A model generated the notes under the pieces. It had not been told where the DNA came from. It made no database searches and saw nothing but the letters and a program-made list of their open reading frames with translations. Positions 33,986 through 43,295 of a stretch of 64,000 nt of DNA are shown piece after piece. Source of the stretch: Amycolatopsis sp. QT-25. GTDB lineage: Bacteria; Actinomycetota; Actinomycetes; Mycobacteriales; Pseudonocardiaceae. The DNA lies in contig NZ_CP120210.1 of NCBI RefSeq assembly GCF_029369745.1, positions 3,534,001 to 3,598,000 on the forward strand, given 5' to 3'. The position numbers and the translations under genes were made by a program. Positions within the stretch are counted from its first letter, which is position 1, and the number at the start of each line of letters is the position of its first letter.

Positions 33986-34735
33986 GTGGATGGGATCGAG
34001 GGCAAGGTCGCGCTCGTCACCGGAGGCGCGCGCGGGATCGGGGCGGCCGTCGTGGACGGGCTCGTCGGAGCGGGCGCGGTCGTGGCGGCGGTGGACCTGA
34101 CGGAAGGGCCTTCCCGGGACGGCGTGACCTCGTTCGTCGCGGACGTCGGGGATCCGGCGGCCGTCGCGCGGGTGGTCGACGACGTCGAACGCGAACTCGG
34201 GCCGATCGGGATCGGGGTGTCCGTCGCGGGCGTACTGAAGCCGGGGTCGGTCTGCGAGACGAGCGACGAGGATTGGGCGGCGACGTTCGCGGTCAACTCC
34301 ACCGGAGTCTTCACCGTCCTTCGCGAGCTCTCCCGCCGGATGTCGCCGCGCCGGAGCGGTGTGCTGGTGACGGTCGGATCGAACGCGGCAGGGGTCCCAC
34401 GGACCGGGATGGCCGCCTACGCCGCCTCGAAAGCCGCGGCGACGATGCTCACCCGCTGTCTCGGTCTCGAACTCGCCGGTTCCGGCATCCGCTGCAACAT
34501 AGTCTCGCCGGGCTCCACCGACACCGAGATGCAACGTCTACTGTGGACGGACGAGAACGGCGCGGACCGTGTCATCGCGGGGGATTCGGCGCAATACCGC
34601 GTCGGCATACCGCTGGGCCGGATAGCCGAACCCGCCGATATCGCCGACGCCGTGCTGTTTCTGGCCTCCGATCGAGCGCGGCACATCACGATGCAGAATC
34701 TCTACGTCGACGGCGGCGCCACGCTGCGCGGGTGA
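33986..34735 (+). CDS. dhbA: 2,3-dihydro-2,3-dihydroxybenzoate dehydrogenase
   Basis: A 249-residue [22 protein letters not shown] (residues 8-26) is the NAD motif, [12 protein letters not shown] the catalytic Ser region and YAASKAA the Yxxx[21 protein letters not shown] and the VDGGATLRG tail match EntA/DhbA. It oxidises 2,3-dihydro-2,3-dihydroxybenzoate to 2,3-dihydroxybenzoate with NAD+. First gene of the cluster; GTG start with GGGAACGGGGG upstream. A second, stronger iron box follows before dhbC, so it may be partly independent. Confidence 0.9.
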   Translation: MDGIEGKVALVTGGARGIGAAVVDGLVGAGAVVAAVDLTEGPSRDGVTSFVADVGDPAAVARVVDDVERELGPIGIGVSVAGVLKPGSVCETSDEDWAATFAVNSTGVFTVLRELSRRMSPRRSGVLVTVGSNAAGVPRTGMAAYAASKAAATMLTRCLGLELAGSGIRCNIVSPGSTDTEMQRLLWTDENGADRVIAGDSAQYRVGIPLGRIAEPADIADAVLFLASDRARHITMQNLYVDGGATLRG

Positions 34736-34773
34736 TCTCGATGACGCAACGAAGACTTCTCGGGCCCCTACGA

Positions 34774-34792
34774 TTAGGTTAGGCTAACCGAA
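34774..34792 (+). promoter_or_regulatory. Strong iron box upstream of dhbC
   Basis: TTAGGTTAGGCTAACCGAA matches the 19-bp IdeR/DmdR consensus at 18 positions, 88 bp before the dhbC GTG. Probably the main iron-responsive control of the operon running to 55657. Confidence 0.85.
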
Positions 34793-34880
34793 AGGCGTGT
34801 CCGGGGGTCGCGTTCCGCGCCGGACGGGGCACCACAGGGTGCCGACCTGGTCAGTAGTATTCGCGAAAGGGAATCCAGTC

Positions 34881-36074
34881 GTGTCCTCACCTGCACCGGC
34901 CCGACCAAGGCCGGTCCACCAGGCGGCCGATCTGCTGGCGGCATACCTGCCCGGATCGTTCTACTACTCGTCCGCTCGAGGGTCGCTTCTCGCCGACGGG
35001 GTGTACTCCCCGGTCCACGCGGCGCCGGGCAACCGGGCCCGTGCCGCCGCCGAGATCCTCGACGCCGCCTTGGTGGCGGGAGTGGCGGAACCGGTGGTGG
35101 CCGGGGCGATCGGGTTCCGGCCCGACGCGCCGAGCAGCCTGGTGGTGCCCGCCGTGGTCCGCCGGGCGGGAGCACCGGAGAGGGGTGGTCCGGTGGCACC
35201 GCTCGGCGGGGCCTGGTCGATCTCGCCGCGGCCCGCGCCGGAGGTCTACACCTCCGCGGTCGCCAGGGCGCTCGACGAGATCCGCGACGGTGACCTGCGC
35301 AAGATCGTGCTGGCCCGCTGCCTCGACGTCACCGGCGGAGACCCCGTCGCCGTGCCGCGGTTGCTGGCCCGCCTCGTCCACGCGGACCCGGCCGCCCATG
35401 CCTTCGCCGTGGACGTCAGCGCACCGGGTGATCCCGCGCCGCGCACCCTGCTCGGTGCGAGCCCGGAGTTGCTGGTCTCCCGCCGCGGCCGGGTCGTGAC
35501 GGCCAATCCGCTGGCCGGGTCACGGCCGAGGGTGGCCGACGACGCCGAAAACGCCCGCCGGATCGATGAGTTGCTGGCTTCCGGAAAGGACCGCGACGAG
35601 CACGCCCACGTCGCCGCCCAGGTGGCCGAGGTGCTGGGCCGGTTCTGTGTCGACCTCGACGTCCCCGCCGAACCCGAGGTGATCGGCACGCCCACGATGT
35701 GGCACCTCTCGACCAGGATCAGCGGACGGCTCGCCGACCCCGGCGACGCCGGTTCCTCCGCGCTGGGGCTGGCGGAAGCACTGCATCCGACACCCGCGGT
35801 CTGCGGCGTGCCGACAGCGCTCGCCCGCGACACGATCGCCGCGCTCGAACCCGAGGACCGGGGCTATTACGCGGGCCTCGTCGGCTGGACCGACCAGGAC
35901 GGTGACGGTGAATGGGTCGTCACCATCCGCTGTGCCGAGGTCCGTGACCGGACGGTGCGGCTCTTCGCCGGCGCGGGCGTGGTGACGGGTTCCGATCCGG
36001 AGGCCGAACTCGCCGAGACCGGCGCGAAGTTCGGCACCCTGCTGCGCGCGCTCGGCCTGGAGGGAGCGGCGTGA
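34881..36074 (+). CDS. dhbC: Isochorismate synthase
   Basis: A 397-residue chorismate-utilising enzyme. [20 protein letters not shown] near residue 130, [28 protein letters not shown] near 190, and [18 protein letters not shown] near 300 are typical of DhbC/EntC; acidic metal ligands are in the C-terminal third ([18 protein letters not shown]). It isomerises chorismate to isochorismate with Mg2+. The GTG at 34881 has AAAGGGA upstream and VSSPAPARP start; an in-frame start at 34797 would cover the iron-box promoter region. It overlaps dhbE by four bases (GTGA). Confidence 0.92.
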   Translation: MSSPAPARPRPVHQAADLLAAYLPGSFYYSSARGSLLADGVYSPVHAAPGNRARAAAEILDAALVAGVAEPVVAGAIGFRPDAPSSLVVPAVVRRAGAPERGGPVAPLGGAWSISPRPAPEVYTSAVARALDEIRDGDLRKIVLARCLDVTGGDPVAVPRLLARLVHADPAAHAFAVDVSAPGDPAPRTLLGASPELLVSRRGRVVTANPLAGSRPRVADDAENARRIDELLASGKDRDEHAHVAAQVAEVLGRFCVDLDVPAEPEVIGTPTMWHLSTRISGRLADPGDAGSSALGLAEALHPTPAVCGVPTALARDTIAALEPEDRGYYAGLVGWTDQDGDGEWVVTIRCAEVRDRTVRLFAGAGVVTGSDPEAELAETGAKFGTLLRALGLEGAA

Positions 36075-37702
36075 TCCCGGATCACGTGCCCTGGCCACCC
36101 GAAACCGCCGCGCGGTACCGGGCTTCGGGACATTGGCGCGGACAGACCTTCGGCAAGCTGCTGACCAGCCTCGCCGAGGCGTACGCCGAACGCCCCGCCG
36201 TGATCGGCGAGACCGCCCGCTGGACCTTCGCCGAACTCGACGAGCGGGCGCACCGGCTCGCCGCCGGGTTCGCCGGGGCCGGGATCCAGCCGGGTGACCG
36301 GGTCGTCGTGCAACTGCCGAACGTGCCGGAGTTCGCGTCCGTCGTCTTCGGACTGTGGCGGGCCGGCGCGCTGCCGGTCTTCGCGCTTCCTGCGCACCGG
36401 GCGAGCGAGTTGCGGCACTTCGCCGAGCAGAGCGGGGCCGCGGCGATCCTGACCGTCGGCGAGCACGAACGGTTCGACCACGCGGTTATGGCGAACGCGG
36501 TCGCCGCCGAGATCCCTTCGGTGCGGAACGTCTTCGTCGTCGGCACGGAGGAGTTCGCCGTACTCGAAGCGGCGGCCCCGCGTGCCCTGCCGGATCCGGA
36601 TCCCGCCGCGGTCGCGTTCCTCCAATTGTCCGGCGGCAGCACCGGCCTGCCCAAGCTGATCCCGCGCACGCACGACGACTACCTCTACAGCGTGCGGGAA
36701 AGCGCCCGGATCTGTGGTCTGCGGCCGGAAAGCGTGTACCTGGCCGCGTTGCCGGTCGCCCACAACTTCCCGCTCAGCTCGCCAGGGCTGCTCGGGGCCC
36801 TGCACGCGGGCGCCGCCACGGTGTTCGCGCCGCGTCCCGACGCAGACACCGCGTTCCGGCTGATCGAGGCCGAGGGGGTGACGATCACCGGGCTCGTGCC
36901 GCCGCTGGCCGCCGCGTGGGCGCAGGCGGCCGCGCGCACCACCCGTGATCTGTCCTCTTTGGACGTCCTGCTGGTCGGGGGCGCCAAATGCGCGCGCGAA
37001 CTGGCCGAGAAGATCGGGCCCGCGCTGGGCTGCCGTCTGCAGCAGGTGTTCGGCATGGCCGAAGGGCTGGTCTGCTACACCCGGCTCGACGATCCGGACG
37101 AGTACGTCCTCGCCACCCAGGGACGGCCGATCTCGCCGGACGACGAGATCCGCGTCGTGCACCCGGACGACCCACTGTCCACTTCGGACGACGTCGTGGC
37201 GCCGGGCGAGATCGGCGCGCTGCTGACCCGCGGCCCGTACACGATCCGCGGCTACTACCGCGCCACCGAGCACAACAAGACCGCGTTCACCGAGGACGGC
37301 TTCTACCGCACCGGCGATCTCGTGCGGCAGCATCCCTCGGGACACCTCGAAGTCGTCGGCAGGGCCAAGGAACAGATCAACCGCGGCGGCGAGAAAGTGG
37401 CCGCGGAAGAGGTCGAGAACCACCTGATGGCCCATCCCGGCGTACTCGACGCCGCCGTCGTCGCGGTGCCGGATCCGTATCTGGGCGAGCGCACCTGCGC
37501 CTACGTCGTCGCGGTGCCCGATCCGGATGTCGCCGAACCCGGCGCCGCGGAACTGCGCCGGTTCGTGCGCGAACGCGGGGTGGCGGCGTTCAAGGTGCCC
37601 GATCTGGTCCAGGTCGTGCCGGAGTTCCCGGTGACCGGGGTCGGCAAGACCAGCAAACGCGAGCTGCGGGCGGCACTGACCGCCCTGGCGAAGGAGAAGT
37701 GA
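36071..37702 (+). CDS. dhbE: 2,3-dihydroxybenzoate-AMP ligase
   Basis: A 543-residue aryl-acid adenylation enzyme. The P-loop-like motif [18 protein letters not shown] is near residue 185. [14 protein letters not shown] near 230 carries His, Asn and the Ser that in DhbE marks 2,3-dihydroxybenzoate rather than salicylate specificity. FGMAEGLV has the matching Val. YRTGDLVR and the C-terminal Lys ([14 protein letters not shown]) are intact. It activates DHB with ATP and loads the ArCP encoded at 38367. GTG start shared with the dhbC stop. Confidence 0.93.
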   Translation: MIPDHVPWPPETAARYRASGHWRGQTFGKLLTSLAEAYAERPAVIGETARWTFAELDERAHRLAAGFAGAGIQPGDRVVVQLPNVPEFASVVFGLWRAGALPVFALPAHRASELRHFAEQSGAAAILTVGEHERFDHAVMANAVAAEIPSVRNVFVVGTEEFAVLEAAAPRALPDPDPAAVAFLQLSGGSTGLPKLIPRTHDDYLYSVRESARICGLRPESVYLAALPVAHNFPLSSPGLLGALHAGAATVFAPRPDADTAFRLIEAEGVTITGLVPPLAAAWAQAAARTTRDLSSLDVLLVGGAKCARELAEKIGPALGCRLQQVFGMAEGLVCYTRLDDPDEYVLATQGRPISPDDEIRVVHPDDPLSTSDDVVAPGEIGALLTRGPYTIRGYYRATEHNKTAFTEDGFYRTGDLVRQHPSGHLEVVGRAKEQINRGGEKVAAEEVENHLMAHPGVLDAAVVAVPDPYLGERTCAYVVAVPDPDVAEPGAAELRRFVRERGVAAFKVPDLVQVVPEFPVTGVGKTSKRELRAALTALAKEK

Positions 37703-37704
37703 GA

Positions 37705-38370
37705 GTGTCGCTGCCCAAGATCCAGCCGTACGCCCTGCCGACGAAGGCCGAGCTGCCCGCCGGACGGGTCGGCTGGAAGCCCGACCCCGCCCGCGCCGCG
37801 CTGCTGGTGCACGACGCGCAGCGGTACTTCCTCGCGCCGTACGAGGGATCCCCGGTGCCGGAGATGGTGGCGAACATCGCCGCGCTGGCCGACGCCGCCC
37901 GAGCCGTGGGCGTTCCGGTGTTCTACACCGCGCAGCCCGGTCACCAGGCCGCCGAGGACCGAGGCCTGCTCACCGAGTTCTGGGGTGAAGGCATCGGCGC
38001 GGTCATCGAGGACGACCCCTCGGCCGCGGACGTGGTGCCCGAACTCGCCCCGAAACCGGGTGACACCGTGCTGACGAAGTGGCGCTACAGCGCGTTCCAG
38101 CGCAGCACCTTCACCGAACAGCTCGCCGAGGCGGGCCGGGACCAGCTGCTCGTCACCGGCGTCTACGCGCACATCGGCTGCCAGGCCACCGCCGTCGAGG
38201 CGTTCATGCGTGACATCCAGCCGTTCCTGGTGGGCGACGCGGTCGCGGACTTCTCCCGCGCACGCCATGACCAGGCCTGCGAGTACGTCGCACAGCGCTG
38301 CGGCGCACTGACCACCACGGCCGCCGCGCTCACCGCGCTGGCCCCGATCCACGCCGGAGCACAGCGATGA
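37705..38370 (+). CDS. dhbB: Isochorismatase
   Basis: A 221-residue hydrolase that removes pyruvate from isochorismate. ALLVHDAQRYFLAPY near residue 33 has the catalytic Asp, VLTKWRYSAFQRS the Lys, and TGVYAHIGCQATAVEAFMRDI the conserved Cys region. In Bacillus DhbB and E. coli EntB an aryl carrier domain is fused at the C-terminus; here the protein ends before it and the carrier is a separate gene. GTG at 37705 is preferred over GTG at 37699 because AAGGAG is then 8 bp upstream. Confidence 0.92.
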   Translation: MSLPKIQPYALPTKAELPAGRVGWKPDPARAALLVHDAQRYFLAPYEGSPVPEMVANIAALADAARAVGVPVFYTAQPGHQAAEDRGLLTEFWGEGIGAVIEDDPSAADVVPELAPKPGDTVLTKWRYSAFQRSTFTEQLAEAGRDQLLVTGVYAHIGCQATAVEAFMRDIQPFLVGDAVADFSRARHDQACEYVAQRCGALTTTAAALTALAPIHAGAQR

Positions 38371-38600
38371 GCTTGACCGTCGAGAAGATCCACGCCGACG
38401 TCGCCGAACTGCTCGGCTGCGACCCGGCCGAGCTGTCGCCGGAAACCGATCTCACCGACCTCGGCCTCGACTCGATGCGGATCATGGGCCTGGTCGAGCA
38501 GTGGCGCACCGAGGGGGCGGACACCCTCGAATTCGCCGACCTCGCCGAACAGCCGACCCTCGGGCACTGGACACGGGTCCTCACCGGGAGCGCCGCGTGA
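38367..38600 (+). CDS. Free-standing aryl carrier protein
   Basis: A 77-residue acyl/aryl carrier protein. DLTDLGLDSMRIMGLVEQWR contains the phosphopantetheine Ser (residue about 36, LDSM). TLEFADLAEQPTLGHW near the C-terminus matches EntB-type ArCPs. It carries DHB from DhbE to the first condensation domain of the NRPS. It overlaps the isochorismatase gene by ATGA and the next gene by GTGA. A PPTase would be needed to activate it; none is in the window. Confidence 0.9.
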   Translation: MSLTVEKIHADVAELLGCDPAELSPETDLTDLGLDSMRIMGLVEQWRTEGADTLEFADLAEQPTLGHWTRVLTGSAA

Positions 38601-39451
38601 ACCGCGCCGACCATCGCCACCGGCACCTCGAGCGCATCGCCGAGGTGCGCGGGGGAGCGCACGCGGAGAAGGTGCCCTACCCGATCCGGGTCCGGCAGGC
38701 CGAAGTCGTCCGCACCGAGATGATCGGTTCCGGGCTGCTCCGCGTCACCCTGGGCGGTCCCGGAACGGCGGGATTCGAAGCGCATTCACCCGACGAACAC
38801 GTGAAGGTGCTGTTCCCGGAACTGGATCCCGAGCCGAGGCTCCCGGTCCAGGACGGCGACATGCTGCGCTGGCCGAAGCCGTCGCCGACGTCGCGCGAGT
38901 ACACGGTCCGCCGGTACGACCAGGCTTCCGGGGAACTCGACCTCGACGTCGCGCTGCACGAAGGCGGGCTCGGCGCCGGCTGGGCCGAGGCGGTCACGCC
39001 CGGCACCCCGGTGCACGTCGCCGGTCCGCCGGGCGGGCTGATCGTGCCGCACACCTACGATCGCTACCTGCTCGCCGGTGATCTCACCGCGCTACCCGCG
39101 ATCGCACGCTGGCTCGAAGAGCTGCCACGCACCGCCGCGGGCTGGGCGTTCATCGAGGTCACCGACGCGGGCGAGGAGATCGAGCTGTCCGCGCCCGAAG
39201 ACGTCGAGGTGCACTGGCTGCATCGAGGCGACGTCGCACCGGGCGCCTCCGACATGCTCGCCCGCGCGGTCCAGACGATCGAAGTTCCCGCCGGTGAACG
39301 GCTCTACGCCTGGGTCGCGGGCGAGGCGGGGCAGATCAAACCGCTGCGCCGCTGGCTCAAGAACGAGCTCGGGCTCGGCAAGGACGACCACGACGTCACC
39401 GGTTACTGGAAACGCGGCGTCGCGGACTTCGACGACGACCACGACCACTGA
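38597..39451 (+). CDS. Siderophore-interacting (ferric-siderophore reductase) protein
   Basis: A 284-residue flavoprotein of the ViuB/SIP family. TSREYTVRRYD near residue 99 is the RxYT FAD motif. LLAGDLTALPAIARWLEELP near 155 is the NAD(P)H-binding motif. It reduces the imported ferric siderophore in the cytoplasm to release Fe(II). Ends in an Asp/His-rich DFDDDHDH tail. GTG overlaps the ArCP stop. Confidence 0.9.
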   Translation: MNRADHRHRHLERIAEVRGGAHAEKVPYPIRVRQAEVVRTEMIGSGLLRVTLGGPGTAGFEAHSPDEHVKVLFPELDPEPRLPVQDGDMLRWPKPSPTSREYTVRRYDQASGELDLDVALHEGGLGAGWAEAVTPGTPVHVAGPPGGLIVPHTYDRYLLAGDLTALPAIARWLEELPRTAAGWAFIEVTDAGEEIELSAPEDVEVHWLHRGDVAPGASDMLARAVQTIEVPAGERLYAWVAGEAGQIKPLRRWLKNELGLGKDDHDVTGYWKRGVADFDDDHDH

Positions 39452-39460
39452 TCCCCGCCC

Positions 39461-39490
39461 ACCGAAGAACACCGAAGAACACCGAAGAAC
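39461..39490 (+). repeat. Three tandem ACCGAAGAAC decamers
   Basis: Three exact copies, ending ten bases before the ATG of the binding-protein gene and adjoining GAGGAAAACC, its ribosome site. Possibly a translation or processing spacer, or replication slippage. Confidence 0.7.
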
Positions 39491-39500
39491 GAGGAAAACC

Positions 39501-40505
39501 ATGCGCACCACCAGAACCCGACGCCTCGCCGGAGCGATCGCGCTCGCGTTGACGGTCGCGACCGCGGCCACCGCCTGCGGTTCCGGCGAAGACGGCAAGG
39601 CCGCCGAGGGCGGTCAGACCCGGGTGTTCGCCGCCGACAACGGCCAGATCACCATCCCGGTCTCGCCGAAGCGGGTCATCGCCACCGGCTACGCGGTTCC
39701 CGCCCTGCTCGAAGCGGGCGCGCCGCTGGTCGGGGTGTCGAGCTGGAAGCGCGGCATCCCGCTGTTCAACGAGCAGGAGCGCAAGAAGTACGACGAACTG
39801 GCGAAGGTCGCGGGCGAGTCGGCGGCGGAGACGAACTACGAGGCGATCGCGCAGGCGGATCCGGACCTCATCGTCATCGGCGTGCCGAAGCCGGTGCTCG
39901 CCGACATCGACCTCAAGCGGCTCGAAGCGATCGCGCCGGTCGTGGCGATCGGCCCGTCGGTGCCGTCGATGTGGCGCGAACTGTCCCGCAAGCAGGCCGA
40001 CGCCGCCGGCGCGACCGCCGGGTTCGACGCGATCAAGACCGCGTACGACACCAAGGCCAAGGGACTGGCCGAGAAGTACAAGGCGGTGCTGCCGCAGCTC
40101 AAGCTGGGCCACGTCGGTGCCTACGGCGAGGTCGCCAAGGGCAACTTCCAGCGTGAGTTCAGCGGTTCCTGGGGCACCAACATCGCCCAGGACGTCGGCG
40201 CCACCTACTACGGCCAGGTGAAGGTCAAGGGCGGCGGCTCCAAGGACGTCAGCGAGTACCCGTCGATCGAAGAGCTGTCGACCGCGTTCACCCAGGCCGA
40301 CGCGATCACCTACTCGGTCAGCGCCGACGGCTCCGTGCCCGCGCCGGTCAAGTACGTCCTCGACTCGCCGCTGTGGAAGGAACTCCCCGCGGTCAAGGCG
40401 GGCAAGATCTACCCGTTCCGCTACACCGAGGCCGCCACCTACCGGGCCGCGACGTCCACCTTGGACGCCGTCGACCAGGCGTTCGCGCCGCTGCTCAAGC
40501 AGTGA
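39501..40505 (+). CDS. Ferric-siderophore-binding lipoprotein
   Basis: A 334-residue type III periplasmic-binding-protein-like lipoprotein. Signal peptide with lipobox ATAC (Cys about residue 26). ITIPVSPKRVIATGYAVPALLEAG and AIAQADPDLIVIG are FecB/FhuD-type blocks. It captures the ferric catecholate outside the membrane and delivers it to the two FecCD permeases. ATG after GAGGAAAACC; stop overlaps the permease start (GTGA). Confidence 0.92.
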   Translation: MRTTRTRRLAGAIALALTVATAATACGSGEDGKAAEGGQTRVFAADNGQITIPVSPKRVIATGYAVPALLEAGAPLVGVSSWKRGIPLFNEQERKKYDELAKVAGESAAETNYEAIAQADPDLIVIGVPKPVLADIDLKRLEAIAPVVAIGPSVPSMWRELSRKQADAAGATAGFDAIKTAYDTKAKGLAEKYKAVLPQLKLGHVGAYGEVAKGNFQREFSGSWGTNIAQDVGATYYGQVKVKGGGSKDVSEYPSIEELSTAFTQADAITYSVSADGSVPAPVKYVLDSPLWKELPAVKAGKIYPFRYTEAATYRAATSTLDAVDQAFAPLLKQ

Positions 40506-41485
40506 CCGGTACCGGGCGGTCCGCGCTGCTCGGCGCCGCACTGCTCGGGCTCGTCGTGATCGCCGTGCTGAGCGTCGGCATCGGCGCGCACGCCATCGCC
40601 CCCGGCGAGGTCGTGCGCGCCCTGCTCGGCGAGGGAAATCCGAGTGACCGGGCCGTGGTCCTGGACATCCGGATGCCGAGGGCGGTGCTCGCGACCGCGG
40701 TCGGCGCGGCACTCGCCGTCGGCGGCGTGCTCGTGCAGGCCTTGTCGCGCAACGCCCTGGCCGAACCCGGTGTGCTCGGCGTGACCGCCGGGGCCGGGTT
40801 CGCCATCGCGGTGGGTTCGTCGTTCGGCCTCGCCGCGTCGGCACCCGCCGAGCTGGGCCTGGCGGTGCTGGGCGCGCTCGGCGCTTCGGCGCTGGTGTAC
40901 GCGGTCGGCAGCAGGTCGCCGCTGCGGCTGGTGCTCGCCGGGACCGCGCTGAGCGCCGTGCTGCTGGGGCTCACCCTCGGCCTGCGGCTGCTGTTCCCGG
41001 AAACCTTCGACGTCTACCGGTTCTGGTCGGTGGGTTCGCTGGCGGGCCGGGAACAGGCGCCGACGACGGTCCCGCTGCTGATCATCGGCCTGTCCCTGCT
41101 GGGCGCGTTCGCGGTGAGCCGTCAGCTGAACGCGATCGCGCTCGGGGAGACGGTCGCGCACACGCTCGGCGCGAACGTCGCCCGCGTCCGGACGGTCACC
41201 CTGCTGCTGATCACGCTGCTGGCGGGCGCGGCCACCGCGCTGGCCGGGCCGATCCTGTTCGTCGGGCTGATCGTGCCGCATCTGGCCCGGCGGGTGGCGG
41301 GCGCGTCGATCCCGTGGCTGATCGCCTTCGCCGCGCTGCTCGGCCCGGTCCTGATGCTGGCGGCGGACGTCGGCTCCCGGGTCCTGCTGCCGACCGGCGA
41401 GGTCCCGGTCGCGATCGTGACCGCCTTCCTCGGCGGCCCGGTGCTGATCTGGGCCGTCCGCAAGTACGGGGCGGCGCCGCTGTGA
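40502..41485 (+). CDS. FecCD-family siderophore permease 1
   Basis: A 327-residue permease with about 10 helices. IRMPRAVLATAVGAALAVGG and VQALSRNALAEPGVLGVTAGA are the FecCD signature region. LAGPILFVGLIVPHLARRV near residue 250 is the conserved loop. GTG start at 40502 overlaps the binding-protein stop. Forms the channel with the next gene product. Confidence 0.92.
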   Translation: MTGTGRSALLGAALLGLVVIAVLSVGIGAHAIAPGEVVRALLGEGNPSDRAVVLDIRMPRAVLATAVGAALAVGGVLVQALSRNALAEPGVLGVTAGAGFAIAVGSSFGLAASAPAELGLAVLGALGASALVYAVGSRSPLRLVLAGTALSAVLLGLTLGLRLLFPETFDVYRFWSVGSLAGREQAPTTVPLLIIGLSLLGAFAVSRQLNAIALGETVAHTLGANVARVRTVTLLLITLLAGAATALAGPILFVGLIVPHLARRVAGASIPWLIAFAALLGPVLMLAADVGSRVLLPTGEVPVAIVTAFLGGPVLIWAVRKYGAAPL

Positions 41486-42522
41486 ACTCCGTGCGCACTG
41501 TGCGCCCCCTCGTCCTGCGGCGCGGCCGGTTCTCCGCCCGGCTGGAACGCCGCACCCTCTGGTTCTTCGTGGCGATGATCGTGGTCATCGCCGGGCTGAC
41601 GCTGCTCGGCCTCTGCTACGGCGCGGCGTGGGCGAGTCCCGCCCGCGTGTTCGCCGCGCTCACCGGTTCCGGTGGCGGCCCCGGCGTGGTCATCCGGGAA
41701 TGGCGCTTGCCGCGAGTGCTGGCCGGGCTGGTGTTCGGGGCCGCGCTCGGGCTGGCGGGCGCGATCTTCCAGAACATCACCCGCAACCCGCTCGGCAGCC
41801 CGGACGTGATCGGCCTCGACGCCGGCGCGTACACCGGCGCGCTGTTCGCGATCACCGTGCTTTCGGGGACGTCGACGCAGCTGACCGTCGGCTCGGTGCT
41901 CGGTGGCGTACTCACGGCGGCGATCGTGTACGCGTTGTCGCTCGGCGGCGGGCTGTCCGGGCTGCGGCTGATCGTGATCGGGATCGCGATCAACGCGATG
42001 CTGACCGCGGTGAACTCGTGGATCGTGCTGCGCGCGGAACTCGAGATCGCGATCGCGGCCGTCGGCTGGAACGCCGGTTCCCTCAACGGGGTCGGCTGGG
42101 ACGACGTCGCGATCCCGTTCGGGGTGCTCGCGGTGCTGTTCGCCGTGCTGTTCACCAGGGCGCCGGCGTTGCACCAGGCCGCGCTCGGCGGCGCGCTGGC
42201 GGTCACCACCGGCGTCCGCTGGGACCGGTTGCGGCTGGTCCTGGTGCTGCTCGGGGTCGGCTGCACGGCCACGGTCACCGCGGTCGCCGGGCCGATCGCG
42301 TTCATCGCGCTGGCCGCCCCGCAGATCGGGCGGCGGCTGGCCCGCACCCCCGGCATCTCGCTGCTGCCCGCCGCCCTCACCGGTGCCGTGCTGCTGACCA
42401 GCGCCGACCTGGCCGCCCAAATGCTGCTCGCGCCGGAAGCGCTGCCGGTCGGTGTGGTCAGCACCGTGATCGGCGGCGGCTATCTGATCTGGTTGCTCAC
42501 CAAGGAGGTGCGGCGCACATGA
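41482..42522 (+). CDS. FecCD-family siderophore permease 2
   Basis: A 346-residue permease, FepG-like. REWRLPRVLAGLVFGAALGL and FQNITRNPLGSPDVIGLDAG match the signature; AGPIAFIALAAPQIGRRLAR follows near residue 270. Begins with a longer basic tail before the first helix. GTG at 41482 overlaps the previous stop. Confidence 0.92.
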   Translation: MNSVRTVRPLVLRRGRFSARLERRTLWFFVAMIVVIAGLTLLGLCYGAAWASPARVFAALTGSGGGPGVVIREWRLPRVLAGLVFGAALGLAGAIFQNITRNPLGSPDVIGLDAGAYTGALFAITVLSGTSTQLTVGSVLGGVLTAAIVYALSLGGGLSGLRLIVIGIAINAMLTAVNSWIVLRAELEIAIAAVGWNAGSLNGVGWDDVAIPFGVLAVLFAVLFTRAPALHQAALGGALAVTTGVRWDRLRLVLVLLGVGCTATVTAVAGPIAFIALAAPQIGRRLARTPGISLLPAALTGAVLLTSADLAAQMLLAPEALPVGVVSTVIGGGYLIWLLTKEVRRT

Positions 42523-43295
42523 GTGCCCGCTTGACCGCTCGGGACCTGACCCTGCGCTACGGCGACCGGGTGGTGTCGACCCGGCTCACCCTCGACGTGC
42601 CCGACCGGGCGTTCACCGCCGTCGTCGGACCGAACGCGTGCGGCAAGTCGACGCTGCTGCGCGCGTTCGTCCGGCTGCTGCGGCCCGCCGAAGGCGAGGT
42701 CCTGCTCGACGGCAAGGACGTCGGTTCCTTCCCTGGCAAGGGATTGGCGCGGGAACTCGGTTTCCTGCCACAGGATCCGGTCGCACCGGAGGACGTCCGC
42801 GTCCGGCAGCTGATCGCGCGCGGCCGGTTCCCGCATCAGTCGCTGTTCGCGTCGTGGTCCGAAGAGGACGAACGCGCGGTGATCGAGGCGATGACCGCGG
42901 CCGGGGTGGCGGGTCTGGCCGACCGGCCGGTGCAGGAGCTTTCGGGCGGACAGCGGCAGCGCGTGTGGGTGGCGCTGGTGCTGGCGCAGAAGACGCCGTA
43001 CCTGTTGCTCGACGAACCGACGTCGTTCCTCGACATCGCGCACCAGTACCAGTTGCTGGGGTTGCTGGCACGCCTGCGCGACGAGGGCCGCACGGTGATC
43101 GCCGTCCTGCACGACATCAACCAGGCCTGCCGGTACGCCGACCACCTCGTCGCGTTGCGCGACGGCCGGATCGTCGCGGAAGGCGCGCCCGCCGACGTCG
43201 TCGACGCCGAGCTGATCAAGGAGGTCTTCGATCTCCCCAGTGTCGTCGTGCCCGACCCGGTGACCGGAACCCCGATGGTGGTGCCCTCATGCTGA
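42519..43295 (+). CDS. Siderophore ABC transporter ATPase
   Basis: A 258-residue ATPase, FepC/FecE-like. Walker A VVGPNACGKSTLL near residue 36, Q-loop GFLPQDP, signature LSGGQRQRVWVAL near 140, Walker B YLLLDEPTSFLDI, and H-loop VLHDINQA. Energises the two permeases. ATGA overlap with the permease stop; its own stop overlaps the NRPS start by seven bases. Confidence 0.94.
   Translation: MSARLTARDLTLRYGDRVVSTRLTLDVPDRAFTAVVGPNACGKSTLLRAFVRLLRPAEGEVLLDGKDVGSFPGKGLARELGFLPQDPVAPEDVRVRQLIARGRFPHQSLFASWSEEDERAVIEAMTAAGVAGLADRPVQELSGGQRQRVWVALVLAQKTPYLLLDEPTSFLDIAHQYQLLGLLARLRDEGRTVIAVLHDINQACRYADHLVALRDGRIVAEGAPADVVDAELIKEVFDLPSVVVPDPVTGTPMVVPSC

Noticed and set aside
36071..37702. Salicylate rather than DHB ligase
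   Set aside because: The Ser in HNFPLSSPG and Val in AEGLV match DHB-type enzymes, and dhbA plus isochorismatase supply DHB, not salicylate.
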